The translations under genes and the position numbers were made by a program. Of a DNA stretch of 64,000 nt, positions 31,470 through 41,980 are shown piece after piece. The stretch spans positions 6,718,120-6,782,119 of the forward strand of contig OZ025220.1 in the NCBI GenBank assembly GCA_964019055.1, written 5' to 3'. How positions within the stretch are numbered: position 1 is the stretch's first letter; every line of letters begins with the position of its first letter. The stretch is from Anthopleura xanthogrammica. Lineage: Eukaryota > Cnidaria > Anthozoa > Actiniaria > Actiniidae. The notes beneath the pieces were generated by a model, which saw only the letters and a list, made by a program, of their open reading frames with translations, ran no database searches and had not been told where the DNA came from.

Positions 31470-34400
31470 TTACCTTATTACTTCATCAGGGACATAAATA
31501 AACTCGACAGGAATCTTCGTGGAGAGTTCGTCCAGTGATTTCATAAACTGTAGTTTGCTCCAGAAATTCGTCCTTTAACCAAACAAAACAAAGGTTGAAA
31601 ATTACAAAATGTTTCATGTACTATGTGCACTATATTTTAACTTTCTTGTTCAACAATATGGTAATGCTTGCACCGAACACGATGAATTATGTTTATCCAA
31701 TAATGGTTAAGATTGGCTTGAGACAGTCATGAACATCTGAAATAGTGACGTAGAAATGACGTCACTGCAAAACTGAGGTGTCATGAAGCTTGCAAAAATG
31801 GACTTCTAGAAGTTTATATCTGAGATAAATCTAGATTTTCGGGAGAGGTTTTCGATATGTTGTATACATTTACTATGATATTAATCATTGAGTGGGAAAA
31901 TAAAGTAAAGAAATAACCGTTTTCTGAGTCGCCAGGCTACTAAGGATGACACCTCAGTTTTGCAAATTTTCACGATTCTCATTGGTAATAATAATAATCT
32001 TTATTGCACAAATAATTAAAAATATGCTCCAGGAAAACTCTGGTGAAACAGTGAAACATTGGTGATTTTCAGAGAGGTCCTGGAATTAACTTAAAATGAA
32101 ATAAACGGAAAAATAGGACAATATATTAAAATAGAATTTAAAAGCATTAATAAAAAAAATAAATTAGGCTAATGTATATAAAGCTAAAATTTGTAAAATA
32201 TATTGTAAAAAAAATATATGAATTTGTGAAGCTAACTAAAGAAATTGCGTTTGAAGACTTGAACACTACTAGAGTTCCTTAATTCTTGACTTAGATCATT
32301 CCATTCTTTAAATTGGCTAATATTTTTCTCAGATCAGCTGGAGGTCAAGACATGCTAATCCCAATACTTCTTTTATTTGATTAATGAGATTTTTGGCCAT
32401 TTTCTGATAATACAAAGATAGCGCTTTATTGATGGCTACCTCCTAATTTAAGCACAACAGGTTGGTGCCTACTAGCCTTCTAGTCACTTACCCAACGAAA
32501 GTTTTTGCAAATCTGACCACAGTCTTGAGCCAAAAGTTGGGATGAACAATAAACATGTTGATCATGTTCTTCTTTAACCTGATAAATATTAGTGATTATT
32601 AGTATCGATATTAATATCGCTGCGTGATCTAAATTATTTGTTTTTATGACAGTGCATCAGCCTTTTATTGTTGAGTTATAAAAAGCGTGCGTGACAAAAA
32701 ATGTCATGTTAAATGATTGCGTGACCTAAATATAATTTTGCGCTACAAGAATGCGTGCACCCGGCAAATCCTCAGTTATAAATTTTATTGTTTATTTCTA
32801 AATAGGTGTGCGTGATTAAGATGAAGTTATTATGTTACATGACTGCGTGACTCATAATTCTTTCATCTGTAAAGTCACGCAAGAGAAGCCTATGGGCAAT
32901 ACAATGCAAATCATAACTGCAAAATTTCCTATCTGTCATTACGTAGCACGCGTTACATAATATTGCGTTACATAACAAGATTACGTGACTCACTCTTAGG
33001 GCAAATGCAAAGGAAAATGACAAAAAGCTGGTAACTGCTACATCTGAAATTACTTCATGTGCTGTCTTAAATGTTGCGTTACATATCAAGATGCGTGACT
33101 TACCCTCCCTCGATATGCTGGTAGAATCGTTTCATCCAGGGCAGGGCTGGCTGGTTACCCTGTGTGGTACCACCGTTAAAATACACCAGGAAGTATTCGT
33201 CGGTCGTAGCAAGGAGCTCCAAGGTGCTTATCATATAACTGTAAAAAACAAAAATATTCGGAGCTGGTTTTCACATCATCTCACATTCACTTACATCCCT
33301 ATCACAGGAAAAAATATTGAATTTCCAATAGGTTAAATTGGGATTTTTTGGGGATTTTTTTGGGGATTTTTTCCCAATATTGTGTTATGTAGCACTTTTC
33401 CAAAGGAAACCCAAAGAAAACCCAAAAAAAATCCCAGTTTAACCTAATTGGAAATTCAATTTTTTTTCCTGTGTATACGAGACACTTTGTTTAGTTATAG
33501 TCCCTTTCGCAGTTCCCTGCGCCATCTTGAAAGGTAGCCGTGCCGTGCATCGAAGCGAGACGAACGCTGACCTTGCAATGATACACCTGTGAATAATTGT
33601 CCACGGCGTTAAAAAGGTCTCTATCATTGCAAGCTCACCGTTCGTCTCGCTTCGATGCACTCGCACGGCTACCTTTCAAGATGGCGCAGGGAACTGTGAA
33701 GGGGACTATAGAGTCGAGGACAGCGTACACTGCATGTGTGGTGTACATGCTGGTGACTGGTAAAGCTAACTAGTCTGGCTTTGATTAATTCCTATAGACC
33801 CCTTTCAGCTAGTATGCCGGAATGCAACTCAATTTGGAGGACAAAACAATAGGTTCCAATTCTCAGGAGATTGAAATTCTTTTGTTTTGTCCTCCAAATT
33901 GAGTTGTTTTGACGTCACGTGCAAGGGGTATAATGCAACGTTGAAAATACATCGGAAGTAATGCCTTTCTTATCATTCTACTCACAAAAACAATTGTTCC
34001 ATTAAGAATTCATAGTTCTTCTTCGTCTTGTCTGGAAGATAACATGCTGCTATGACAACGATAACAGCTCTGGTTGGCGTGTGGACACCTTAAACAAAAC
34101 AATCATTAATTAAAAAACAGTTTAATTTTCTAAATGAAAAGAAATGTTGTATGTTGCTATGACAACGATAACAGCTCTGGTTGGCGTGTGGACACCTTAA
34201 ACAAAACAATCATTAATTAAAAAACAGTTTAATTTTTTAAATGAAAAGAAATGTTGTATGTTGCTATGACAACGATAACAGCTCTGGTTGGCGCGTGAAC
34301 ACCTTAAACAAAAGCCAATAAAAAATCATTTAATTTGAATTGGTATGAGAATAAATGATGCTGCTATGACAAATACACACGTAAAAGCTCTGTATACGTT

Positions 34401-37400
34401 CAGTTTTTACTCTGTGTTATTTATTCAAGGGGGGAAGGGGTGGGGATTTGATAGACTTTGTTGCCCCCATGCTCGATGTTTTGATAGCTAAAAATGGAGA
34501 ATTTTTACTTTAAGAATAGAGAAGTTTGACTTAAATTGACCGCAATTGTTGTCCCATGGGTGTGGACTTTTGGATATCAAATCCTCATCCCTCGTAAACG
34601 CTAGTCGAACACATGGCGGAGTTATATTTCAATCAACAAGAAAAGTCTACATTGTACTCGAAAAATGCTCGAAAAATGCTAACCAAAAATAGTGACCAAT
34701 AATTCCTTTCGAGGAATGCGATCAACTCAGCTGGTGGCTTGATGACACCTCAGTTTTGCTGTGATATCATTTCTACGTCACTGTTGCAGATAATCTAGAT
34801 GTGTTTCATAAGTTAATTTAGAAAATTGGTTTTAATCTTACCTCCATGCGTAATGACTTTCATGTAAGGTTCGATAAGTTTCAAGTCCAAAACCTTCTCC
34901 CGGTTGTTCACGCGAACTGTGTGCCAGCGGTATCGCTCGTCGTCGTATGCATAAAATGATTTATCTGATGAAGTTTTGGGACTACTGGGTGGCTCAGGAG
35001 ATATGTGTAGTTGTTCCTCCTCTGGTTCTATGTGGAAATGAAGCGAGTGAAAAATAATTACATGAAAAACAAATTGCCCTTAACTTTCTAAGGCGGACTT
35101 TTCTAGTTCTAGAGACCCATTGAACGTGACATCAAAGCAGCTCAATTTGGAGGACAAAACAAGACTTTCAATCTCCTGACAATTAGAAACCTATTGTTTT
35201 GTCCTCCAAATTGAGCTACATCCCGACGAAGAAATAAAGAAAGACATCAACAACCACAAACAAATAAACAGACAAACAGACAAAAAAATTGACAAACAAC
35301 AACAACAAAATTTCTGATCTTCTGGGAGGATATACCCATTCAGCTTAGGCGCCAGATTTAGGGAGTGGCCACAAGTTTCTCTTTATATGTTGCAATATAT
35401 TGGCTAAAATACAAGCTACGTTACGTGACACCCTTGAAGACCAATCACTCGCTAGCTCGAAAATCATAACGGATCATCATTAATCAATTTAGGCCCAACT
35501 CGTTCAAACGTCGAACTTCACGAGCAGAACGCATTGAAAACAATGGATAATAAGACGGTCTTCTTTGATGTCATTAGGTTCGGATCATGAGAAGATCGAC
35601 GTTTGAATTGGGCCTTACTCGCTCTTATGGACTCGATTATTTTAGTTTGTCAATCCAATCAGTTGTTATTATACCTGCATCAGGGATGTCTTCGTTGATT
35701 GCTTCTTTCTTTAGTTCTTCCATCTGATCGTGAAATGAGTTGGGTCGTGGCTTCTTACGAGGTTTTTTCTTGGGTTGGGTGAGACTGCTGGCTCTTTTTC
35801 TCGGGGGCTCTTTAGCAACAAAAAAAGTCACATTTAGCTGTTTGAGGTTTTAGAAACGAGCACAAAACATGGCAGTACGAGAGTCATAAAAACAACGGAA
35901 TAACGGTAAGGACAAGAAGGCAACGACTACGGCAACAAAGAAAAGCAGCAGCAACAGCAAGCAACAGCGTCAACAGCCAGAGCAAACATAATTACAAAAT
36001 AACAGAAAGGAAATCAAGATAGGAAAGGAGGTAAACGACAGTACAGTAGTGTTTGCTATATCTCCAACAACATCAGCAGCAGTAACAGCAACAAATACAG
36101 CAACAGCAACAGCAAAAGCAACAACAATAGTAGCAGCAACAGCAGCAGTAGCAACAACAACAGCAACAACAACCACAACAGCAACAGTAACAAGAACAGC
36201 AGCAAGAACAGCAACATCAAAAGCAGGAACAGCAACAAGAAGAGAAACAACAACTACAAACGAAAAACAGCAGCAGCAGCAACAGCACAACAACAGCATC
36301 AGCAGCAGCAGCAACAGTAAATGCGACAATGACAAAGGAACAGAGTAGAGAACATGACGCAGGGATTCCATACCCTTTTCTTCCTCGATAAGATCGCACA
36401 GATCCTCGATTGACTGAGTCTTTCTTCGCAGACCTACAAATTCAGTATCATCTTCGTTGTCTTCGGCCACAGCCAAGAAGACTGGAGCGAGAAGCTCAGT
36501 CCCCCCGACGTTAGCTCGGTCATCAAACTCCAACTCTCGCATGTATATCTTTTGTCGTTTCTCTAGAACAGTGAAGTAAAAAAAATGTCAAATTTTATCG
36601 ATATCAACTCAGCTAGTATTACTGTCTACCCACCTCCATCTGGTGTGTGCTCAATTTTCCCAATAACACCCTCAGCCCATTCTTCATCAAATTCCAACGT
36701 TGAATGCCCAGGTGGTGATCTTTCATTGTGATTTGCTTTCATCCTTTGACTCCTTCCAGCATCATTGGTACCCATTTCATCCTCGTCTTCTGATGTCCAA
36801 GATTCCTGGGATCTAGATCTTCGATATTCTGCTGATCTATCGTCGGGCACAGGGATCCCAAAGCTATGGCTGCCGTCAAAATCAAAGTCGTCTTCTTGGT
36901 TCTCAAACTCAAGACCTTCACCAGGATAACTACTCTGTTCTACAGCTTCTGTCGGTTCGTACTCACTTGACTCTACCAGCTGCTCACTGCCGTGGCTGTC
37001 CTCTTCCATATCATCTTTCGCTGTTACATTCAGTAAAGCAGTTCGAACGATATCCGTCGTCAAGTTCGTGAAATATTCTTGCATTTCTTCAGAGTTCTGG
37101 AACATGTGCAGTAGTTCTTTGATCTCTTCTGCCTGGTGTTGCTGTCTCGCTACAATCATGCTGGAGTCAATAATTGACTCTGCAATCACATTATGAACAA
37201 AATGATCGCAGTAAACTTTCATGTGTTGGACTTCCATCGCACTGAGGTGCTTTGCTGTGGTTTTGATAACTGACGCCTTTACCACATTTTTGTTCGTCTT
37301 ACTCGATAGCTCCATCAATGAGCTTCTTTTGAGGAGATCCTTGATTAGTCCTCCGACAAAATCCTCACAGTATTCCTCAAGGGCCAACACCTCGGATTCA

Positions 37401-39318
37401 GAGAGTTTTAAGTGTGCTGTAGTGAGACCAGCCCTGACGTTTGGTTTTAATGAATGTATGAGTGCTTCCTTGATAGTCATACTTGCTGCTTCTTCACATA
37501 TCTCTTCAAGAAGAAGCACATCAAGTGTTTTTTCTCCGGCTTCTGCGTGGTTGTGATCATGGTTGTCGTACGACGATTGGTTCGAAGCACCAGCGATAAT
37601 GTGATAGTCATCATCATCAGCGTGCCGATCAGCGTTATGATCATGATGCTCGTAATCAGGGTCTTCATCTGCAAATCTCACTCTACTTGTCGATGCTCTT
37701 GCAACTCCTTCAGCACCCTCATGCTTATTATCACCACCATCATCGGCCCCTGCTGCTGTTCCCCCTGTTGCTTCCAGCTCATCGTCTACAATCTCCTCCT
37801 GTGATCCCCTTTTCTCGCCATTTAGTCCAGCATCTTCAAGAACGCCACCAACTGCAGCCTCGACGAACGAACTATCTTCAAATTCAATAAACTGGTCCTC
37901 GACATTGGTGTTGTCACGAATATCAATAGCAACATCAGTGTCGTCTTCATCTTCCTCTTCATTCTCTCCTTGGTATGCCTTCTCAGCATACCGTTCATCG
38001 GCCTCACCTTCGGACAATATCCCCTTGATGAGGAGTCTTGGGTTATGCTCATCATCTTGGATGCCTTCAGTTTCAGCTGGACTGCTACCGATGATGCCAT
38101 GATCATCATCATCATCATCATCATATTCGTCTTCAAAATATGACCTTTGTTGTTGTTGTTGTTGTGAATCGTAGGGCATCTGGCCGTATTCTACGGTAGG
38201 CTCTGATTCATCGCTCCTTGATGCGTATCGAATGTCATCATCATCATCTTCATTCACGCCAACGGAAGCTTCGTAGTTATTTGAATGCTCTTGTTCATAA
38301 GGCTCCTCCTCGTAGTCATCAGATTCTTGAGCGACATTCTCCTCGATATATCTATCGTTATCATGACTACCATCGTCAGCTCCATAATTAGCATATTCGA
38401 TATTCCCTTGTTGGTAAAAGTCTTCCTCGTGGGTTTGTTCATCATCCGATCCACTTTCCGGTTCAACATTTCTTGATGAGTCAACGAGTTGTGGTTTAAG
38501 ATGATCATCATCATCTGCACCAGTTGCTTCATCATAAGAACTATACCGCAGTTCAGGTATTCCGTGGTCGTGCCCTGTGCTGTATTCAGGTACATTCTGC
38601 CTCGAATGTTCATCATATGCATCGCTGTCATCATCAGCAAAAGTAGCAGGAGAGGCTACAGCCGCGTCATATAATTGTTGCTCATGCGTTGAACCAAGAC
38701 CTTGATCATCTTTCCTGGATGTTATATGGCGATTCTCATCATCATCATCTTCATCACTATCATCACCATGAGAAGCAGCATCATAAACATTATCACCTGG
38801 TTGGGATTGCAATTCAGGAGTTTCTTCCTCAACGTCTGCTTGAGCAACATTGTGTAACTGAGGAGAGTAGCGATTTCCATCATCATCATAATCATCATCA
38901 TAATCATCATCATGAGAAGCAGCAGCATAAACATTATCACCTGGTTGGGATTGCAATTCAGGAGTTTCTTCCTCAACGTCTGCTTGAACAACATTGTGTA
39001 ACTGAGGAGAGTAGCGATTTCCATCATCATCATAATCATCATCATAATCATCATCCTGAGAAGCAGCATCATAAACATTATCACCTGGTTGGGATTGCAA
39101 TTCAGGAGTTTCTTCCTCAACGTCTGCTTGAGCAACATTGTGTAACTGAGGAGAGTACCGATTTCCATCATCATCATAATCATCATCATAATCATCATCA
39201 TGAGAAGCAGCAGCATAAACATTATCACCTGGTTGGGATTGCAATTCAGGAGTTTCTTCCTCAACGTCTGCTTGAACAACATTGTGTAACTGAGGAGTGT
39301 AGCGATTTCCATCATCAT

Positions 39319-39354
<36 letters not shown>

Positions 39355-41704
39355 GAGAAGCAGCAGCATAAACATTATCAACTGGTTGGGATTGCAATTC
39401 AGGAGTTTCTTCCTCAACGTCTGCTTGAGCAACATTGTCTAACGGAAGAGTGTAGCGATTTCCATCATCATCATAATCATCATCATAATCATCATCATGA
39501 GAAGCAGCAGCATAAACATTATCACCTGGTTGGGATTGCAATTCAGGAGTTTCTTCCTCAACGTCTGCTTGAACAACATTGTGTAACTGAGAAGTGTAGC
39601 GATTTCCATCATCATCATAATCATCATCATAATCATCATCATGAGAAGCAGCAGCATAAACATTATCATCTGGTTGGGATTGCAATTCAGGAGTTTCTTC
39701 CTCAACGTCTGCTTGAGCAACATTGTCTAATGGAAGAGTGTAGCGACTTCCATCAAAACCGTCACCGTCACCGTCACCACCATCATCATCATCATCATCA
39801 TCACCATCATCATGAGAAGCAGCAGCATAAAATGTTTCACCTGGTTGGGATTGCAATTCAGGAGTTTCTTCCTCAAAACCTGCTTGAGCAACATTGTGCA
39901 ACTGAGAAGTGAGGCGATTTTTATCATCATCATCACTAACATCATCGTCATATTCATCTCCATAAGCGGCTGCTTCGGCTTGTTGAAAGTGCAGTGCAGC
40001 AGCATCTCGATCGACTTCTTGAGCACTATTCTGAGACTGTATGAAGTACTGATCATCAATATTATCATCCTCTTGTTGAAACTGGAGTTCAGGAGGCTCG
40101 TCTTCTGCATCGTTATCCTCACGTTGTGATTCAGGAACATAGCGTTTACCCTCATCATTAGCATCATCATCATCATCATCATCATCATTATCATATTCAT
40201 GCATATGTTGTCCAGTAAACTTAACATCAAAGTCGGCTTCCGGTGCAGAAGGTTGAGAATGACGAGTGAATTGGTTTTCGACGTCGTCTGGTTCAAACTG
40301 CAATTCCGGAGATTCTTCAGCAGTGTCTAAGTCAGCCTCTGGCATGGAAGGTTGAGATTGAGGAACGTAGCTATGATATTCCTTGCCATCGTTATCGTGA
40401 CCTGCAACAAAGTCTAGTTCAAACTCTAGTTCTGGAGAATCTTGAGCAGTGTCTAAGTCAGCCTCTGGTGCAAAAGGTTGAGATTGCCGAATGTAACGAT
40501 TTGCATCGCCATCACTATCGTGACCTGCAGCAAAGTCTGGTTCAAATTCTAGTTCAGGAGATTCTTGAGCAGTGTCTAAGTCAGCCTCTGGTGCAAAAGG
40601 TTGAGATTGCCGAATGTAACGATTTGCATCGCCATCACTATCGTGATCTGCAGCAAAGTCTGGTTCAAACTCTAGTTCAGGAGCTTCTTCCTCGACATCT
40701 AAATCAGCCTCTGGGGGAGAGGGTTCTGCGTGTCGAATGTAACTATTTTCGTCGTCAGCTGCAACATAATCAGTGCCATCGTCCGGTTCAAACAGCAGTT
40801 CAGGTGGTTCTTGCTGCTCATCTTCTTTAGTATTTTGTGTCTGAGGAAAGTCACGGTTCTCTTTACCAAGTGCATCAAAGCTAACATCTGCTTCAGCACC
40901 AAAATGGATGCTGAGCTCTTGAGGCTTTAAAACATATCGATTCTTATGGTCATCATCATCATTATGGTCATCATCATCATCAGCAGCAGCATATGTGCCA
41001 AAACCAATGTCAGCACTTTCGTATTGAAGCCGTTTCTGAAGCGACCCTTCTTCATCATCAATGCTGACATTCTGAGGATTCTCCTCATCACTTTCAGCAG
41101 CAGTATCACTGTGTTTACGACGTTCGTCTTCTGGGTACTCTTCTGTGTCTGTGCTAGTACTCTGAGGCTGTAGGATGCCATGAAGTTCGTCTTCTGGGTA
41201 CTCTTTTGTACCTATGCTAGTGCTCTGAGGCTGTAGAATGCCATGGAATTCGTCTTCTGGATACTCTTCTGTACCTATGCTAGTCCTCTGAGGCTGTAGA
41301 ATGCCATGAAATTCGTCTTCTGGATCTTCTTCTGTATCTATGCTAGTGCTCTGAGGCTGTAGAATGCCATGAAATTCGTCTTCTGGATCTTCTTCTGTAC
41401 CTATGCTAGTGCTCTGAGGCTGTAGAATGCCATGAAGTTCGTCTTTTATGTATCCTTCTGTACCTGTGCTAGCGCTCTGAGGCTGTAGAATGTCATGTGT
41501 GTCTGTTTTGTCCACATCAAATTGAATTAACAAGTCTTGATTCACTTGCTCGTGTGATGGAACTTGAGGCCCCACATCACCTCCTTCGCCAACACGACGC
41601 TCAGAGTCAAAGCCAAGAGGTCTTTGTTCTTCATCAGAACTTGCTTTGAGTAAGTCGCTTGATAAGTTAAAAGCATTTGCTTCTGGTCGTTCTGGCTCCA
41701 TCAT
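31470..41704 (-). CDS. PRUNE2: BCH (CRAL-TRIO) domain protein with giant acidic repeat exon, PRUNE2/BNIP2 family
   Basis: Eight exons: complement(31470-31572, 32492-32578, 33104-33238, 33986-34088, 34842-35027, 35675-35809, 36374-36562, 36634-41704), giving 2002 aa. An in-frame TAA lies 12 bases before the chosen ATG. The 1690-codon first exon holds three families of acidic tandem repeats, then four amphipathic helices (about 1402-1557) and a FDEEWAEGV segment (W1676). The C-terminus (about 1830-2002) is a BCH domain: YRWHTVRVNN, LKLIEPYMKVITHGG, VIVVIAACYLPD, TLELLATTDEYFLVYFNGG, NMFIVHPNFWLKTVVRFAK and KIPVEFIYVPDEVI align with BNIP2, caytaxin and PRUNE2. These bind lipids, GTPase regulators and kinesin light chain. 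A giant acidic exon before BCH is also the PRUNE2 arrangement, but the N-terminal DHH phosphatase part is absent here. The protein stops right after the domain, without the BNIP2 tail. Confidence 0.9.
31985..32260. other. Possible retroelement 3' end in PRUNE2-like intron 7
   Basis: GGTAATAATAATAATCTTTATTGCAC resembles the inverted 3' terminus of non-LTR elements ending in a short microsatellite. The following AT-rich DNA (GGAAAACTCTGGTGAAACAG onward) has no open frame. The call rests on end structure only. Confidence 0.3.
33303..33477. mobile_element. Foldback element in PRUNE2-like intron 5
   Basis: CACAGGAAAAAATATTGAAT, TTTCCAATAGGTTAAA and TTGGGATTTTTT at the left are mirrored by AAAAAATCCCAGTTTAACCT, AATTGGAAATTCAATTTTTT and TTCCTGTG at the right. 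Confidence 0.85.
33496..33710. mobile_element. MITE, AGTTCCCTGCGCCATCTTGA family, copy 1
   Basis: TATAGTCCCTTTCGCAGTTC pairs with GAACTGTGAAGGGGACTATA. The arms run about 90 bases through GCATCGAAGCGAGACGAACG and CTTGCAATGATA. A second copy is at 45130-45325. Confidence 0.88.
33793..33931. mobile_element. MITE, CTCAATTTGGAGGACAAAAC family, copy 3
   Basis: The most complete copy: TATAGACCCCTTTCAGC at the left and GACGTCACGTGCAAGGGGTATA at the right bound a near-perfect CAACTCAATTTGGAGGAC hairpin. Confidence 0.88.
34040..34312 (-). repeat. 107-bp tandem triplication of acceptor plus start of PRUNE2-like exon 5
   Basis: TTGCTATGACAACGATAACA, GCTCTGGTTGGCG and TGTGGACACCTTAAACAAAA occur three times at 107-base spacing (34049, 34156, 34263). 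In gene orientation each unit holds the 3' splice site TTGTTTAAG|GTGTCC and the first 40 or so exon bases. Only the copy at 33986-34088 continues into the rest of the exon; the other two lie in intron 4 and would read to a stop. The third is the most diverged. Confidence 0.9.
34592..34740. repeat. Dispersed repeat, unoccupied copy
   Basis: CGTAAACGCTAGTCGAACAC, GGCGGAGTTATATTTCAATC, AAAGTCTACATTGTACTCG, AATGCTAACCAAAAATAGTG and ATCAACTCAGCTGGTGGC match, inverted, the two flanks of the transposon at 58400-59444. Here they are joined without the insert. Confidence 0.82.
35111..35222. mobile_element. MITE, CTCAATTTGGAGGACAAAAC family, copy 4
   Basis: AGAGACCCATTGAACGTGAC leads into GCAGCTCAATTTGGAGGACA. 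It closes with TGTCCTCCAAATTGAGCTAC, in PRUNE2-like intron 3. Confidence 0.85.
35487..35618. mobile_element. MITE, GGCCCAGTTCAAACGTCGAT family, copy 2
   Basis: The ends ATTTAGGCCCAACTCG...TTCAAACGTCGA and GATCGACGTTTGAATTGGGC pair. The core ATTGAAAACAATGGATAATA is shared with 21943-22076. Confidence 0.82.
36050..36330. repeat. CAG/CAA trinucleotide-like tract in PRUNE2-like intron 2
   Basis: Interrupted AACAGCAACA and AGCAGCAGC triplets for about 280 bases on the plus strand, directly abutting the exon at 36374. The Leu/Val-rich and Thr/Ala-rich open frames over it are repeat artefacts. Confidence 0.93.
37033..37505 (-). other. Four AKAP-like amphipathic helices encoded in PRUNE2-like exon 1
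   Basis: Residue segments 1402-1415 (ICEEAASMTIKEAL), 1445-1458 (YCEDFVGGLIKDLL), 1498-1511 (YCDHFVHNVIAESI) and 1544-1557 (YFTNLTTDIVRTAL) each follow the hhxxhhxxhhxxhh pattern (h mostly hydrophobic) used by A-kinase anchoring helices to bind PKA regulatory subunits. They are spaced 43-53 residues apart within a degenerate repeat that also contains (A/K)HL and EV before the helix. Function is inferred from pattern only. Confidence 0.6.
38720..39900 (-). repeat. 144-bp coding tandem repeats (block C) of the PRUNE2-like exon
   Basis: Eight clear units start every 144 bases (one 153, one 171), at 38799, 38943, 39087, 39231, 39384, 39528, 39672 and 39843 by the GGTTGGGATT marker. Each encodes about 48 residues: QADVEEETPELQSQPGDNVY, AAASHDDD, then a DDDYDDDGNRY run and a PQLHNV spacer. 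Most units are almost identical, so the array is recent and probably length-polymorphic. Confidence 0.93.
40215..40830 (-). repeat. 123-126-bp coding repeats (block B) of the PRUNE2-like exon
   Basis: About five units of 41-42 residues: PEADLDTAQESPELEFEPDF, AAGHDSDGDANRYIRQSQPF. Markers CAGTGTCTAAGTC fall at 40321, 40447 and 40570. More diverged than block C, with which it shares the PEL core. Confidence 0.88.
41115..41515 (-). repeat. 63-bp coding repeats (block A) of the PRUNE2-like exon
   Basis: Six 21-residue units of EFHGILQPQSTSIGTEEYPE near the N-terminus. The TCTGAGGCTGTAG marker recurs every 63 bases from about 41161. Confidence 0.92.
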
Positions 41705-41821
41705 ACAAGTTCTTTAGCCTTTTTCGTCTGCATTCCCTCAAAGTGAAGTTTATCTGATGAAAAAACATTTTGTGATTTGATCAAGATTTTATGAATAAAG
41801 CCTCCATGTTGAAGGGCAATG

Positions 41822-41980
41822 CAGGGCTTGAAATAACGAGCGGAAAATGTCCGGCCAGAATTGGAACTTGTCCGGTCAATACTTTGCCTTGCCGCTCATT
41901 TTACCAGCCATAACATGGACCTAGAACTGAACAAGGTATTACCAAGCGACTGACTGGCCGTTATTTCATGCAAACCCTGG
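41822..41980. mobile_element. MITE of the CAGGGCTTGAAAT family, copy 2
   Basis: CAGGGCTTGAAATAACGAGC at the left, GCCGTTATTTCATGC at the right. The interior CCGGCCAGAATTGGAACTTG matches 3438-3624. Confidence 0.75.

Noticed and set aside
35970..36542. 190-aa minus-strand frame continuing from exon 2 of the PRUNE2-like gene
   Set aside because: Only 36374-36562 is exon (phase-matched donor at 36373); the rest is CAG/CAA repeat in the intron read as Leu/Val/Ala.
38689..39912. 407-aa plus-strand His-rich repetitive frame
   Set aside because: Exact antisense of the block C Asp-rich repeats. The minus frame is spliced to a conserved BCH domain, so it is the real one.
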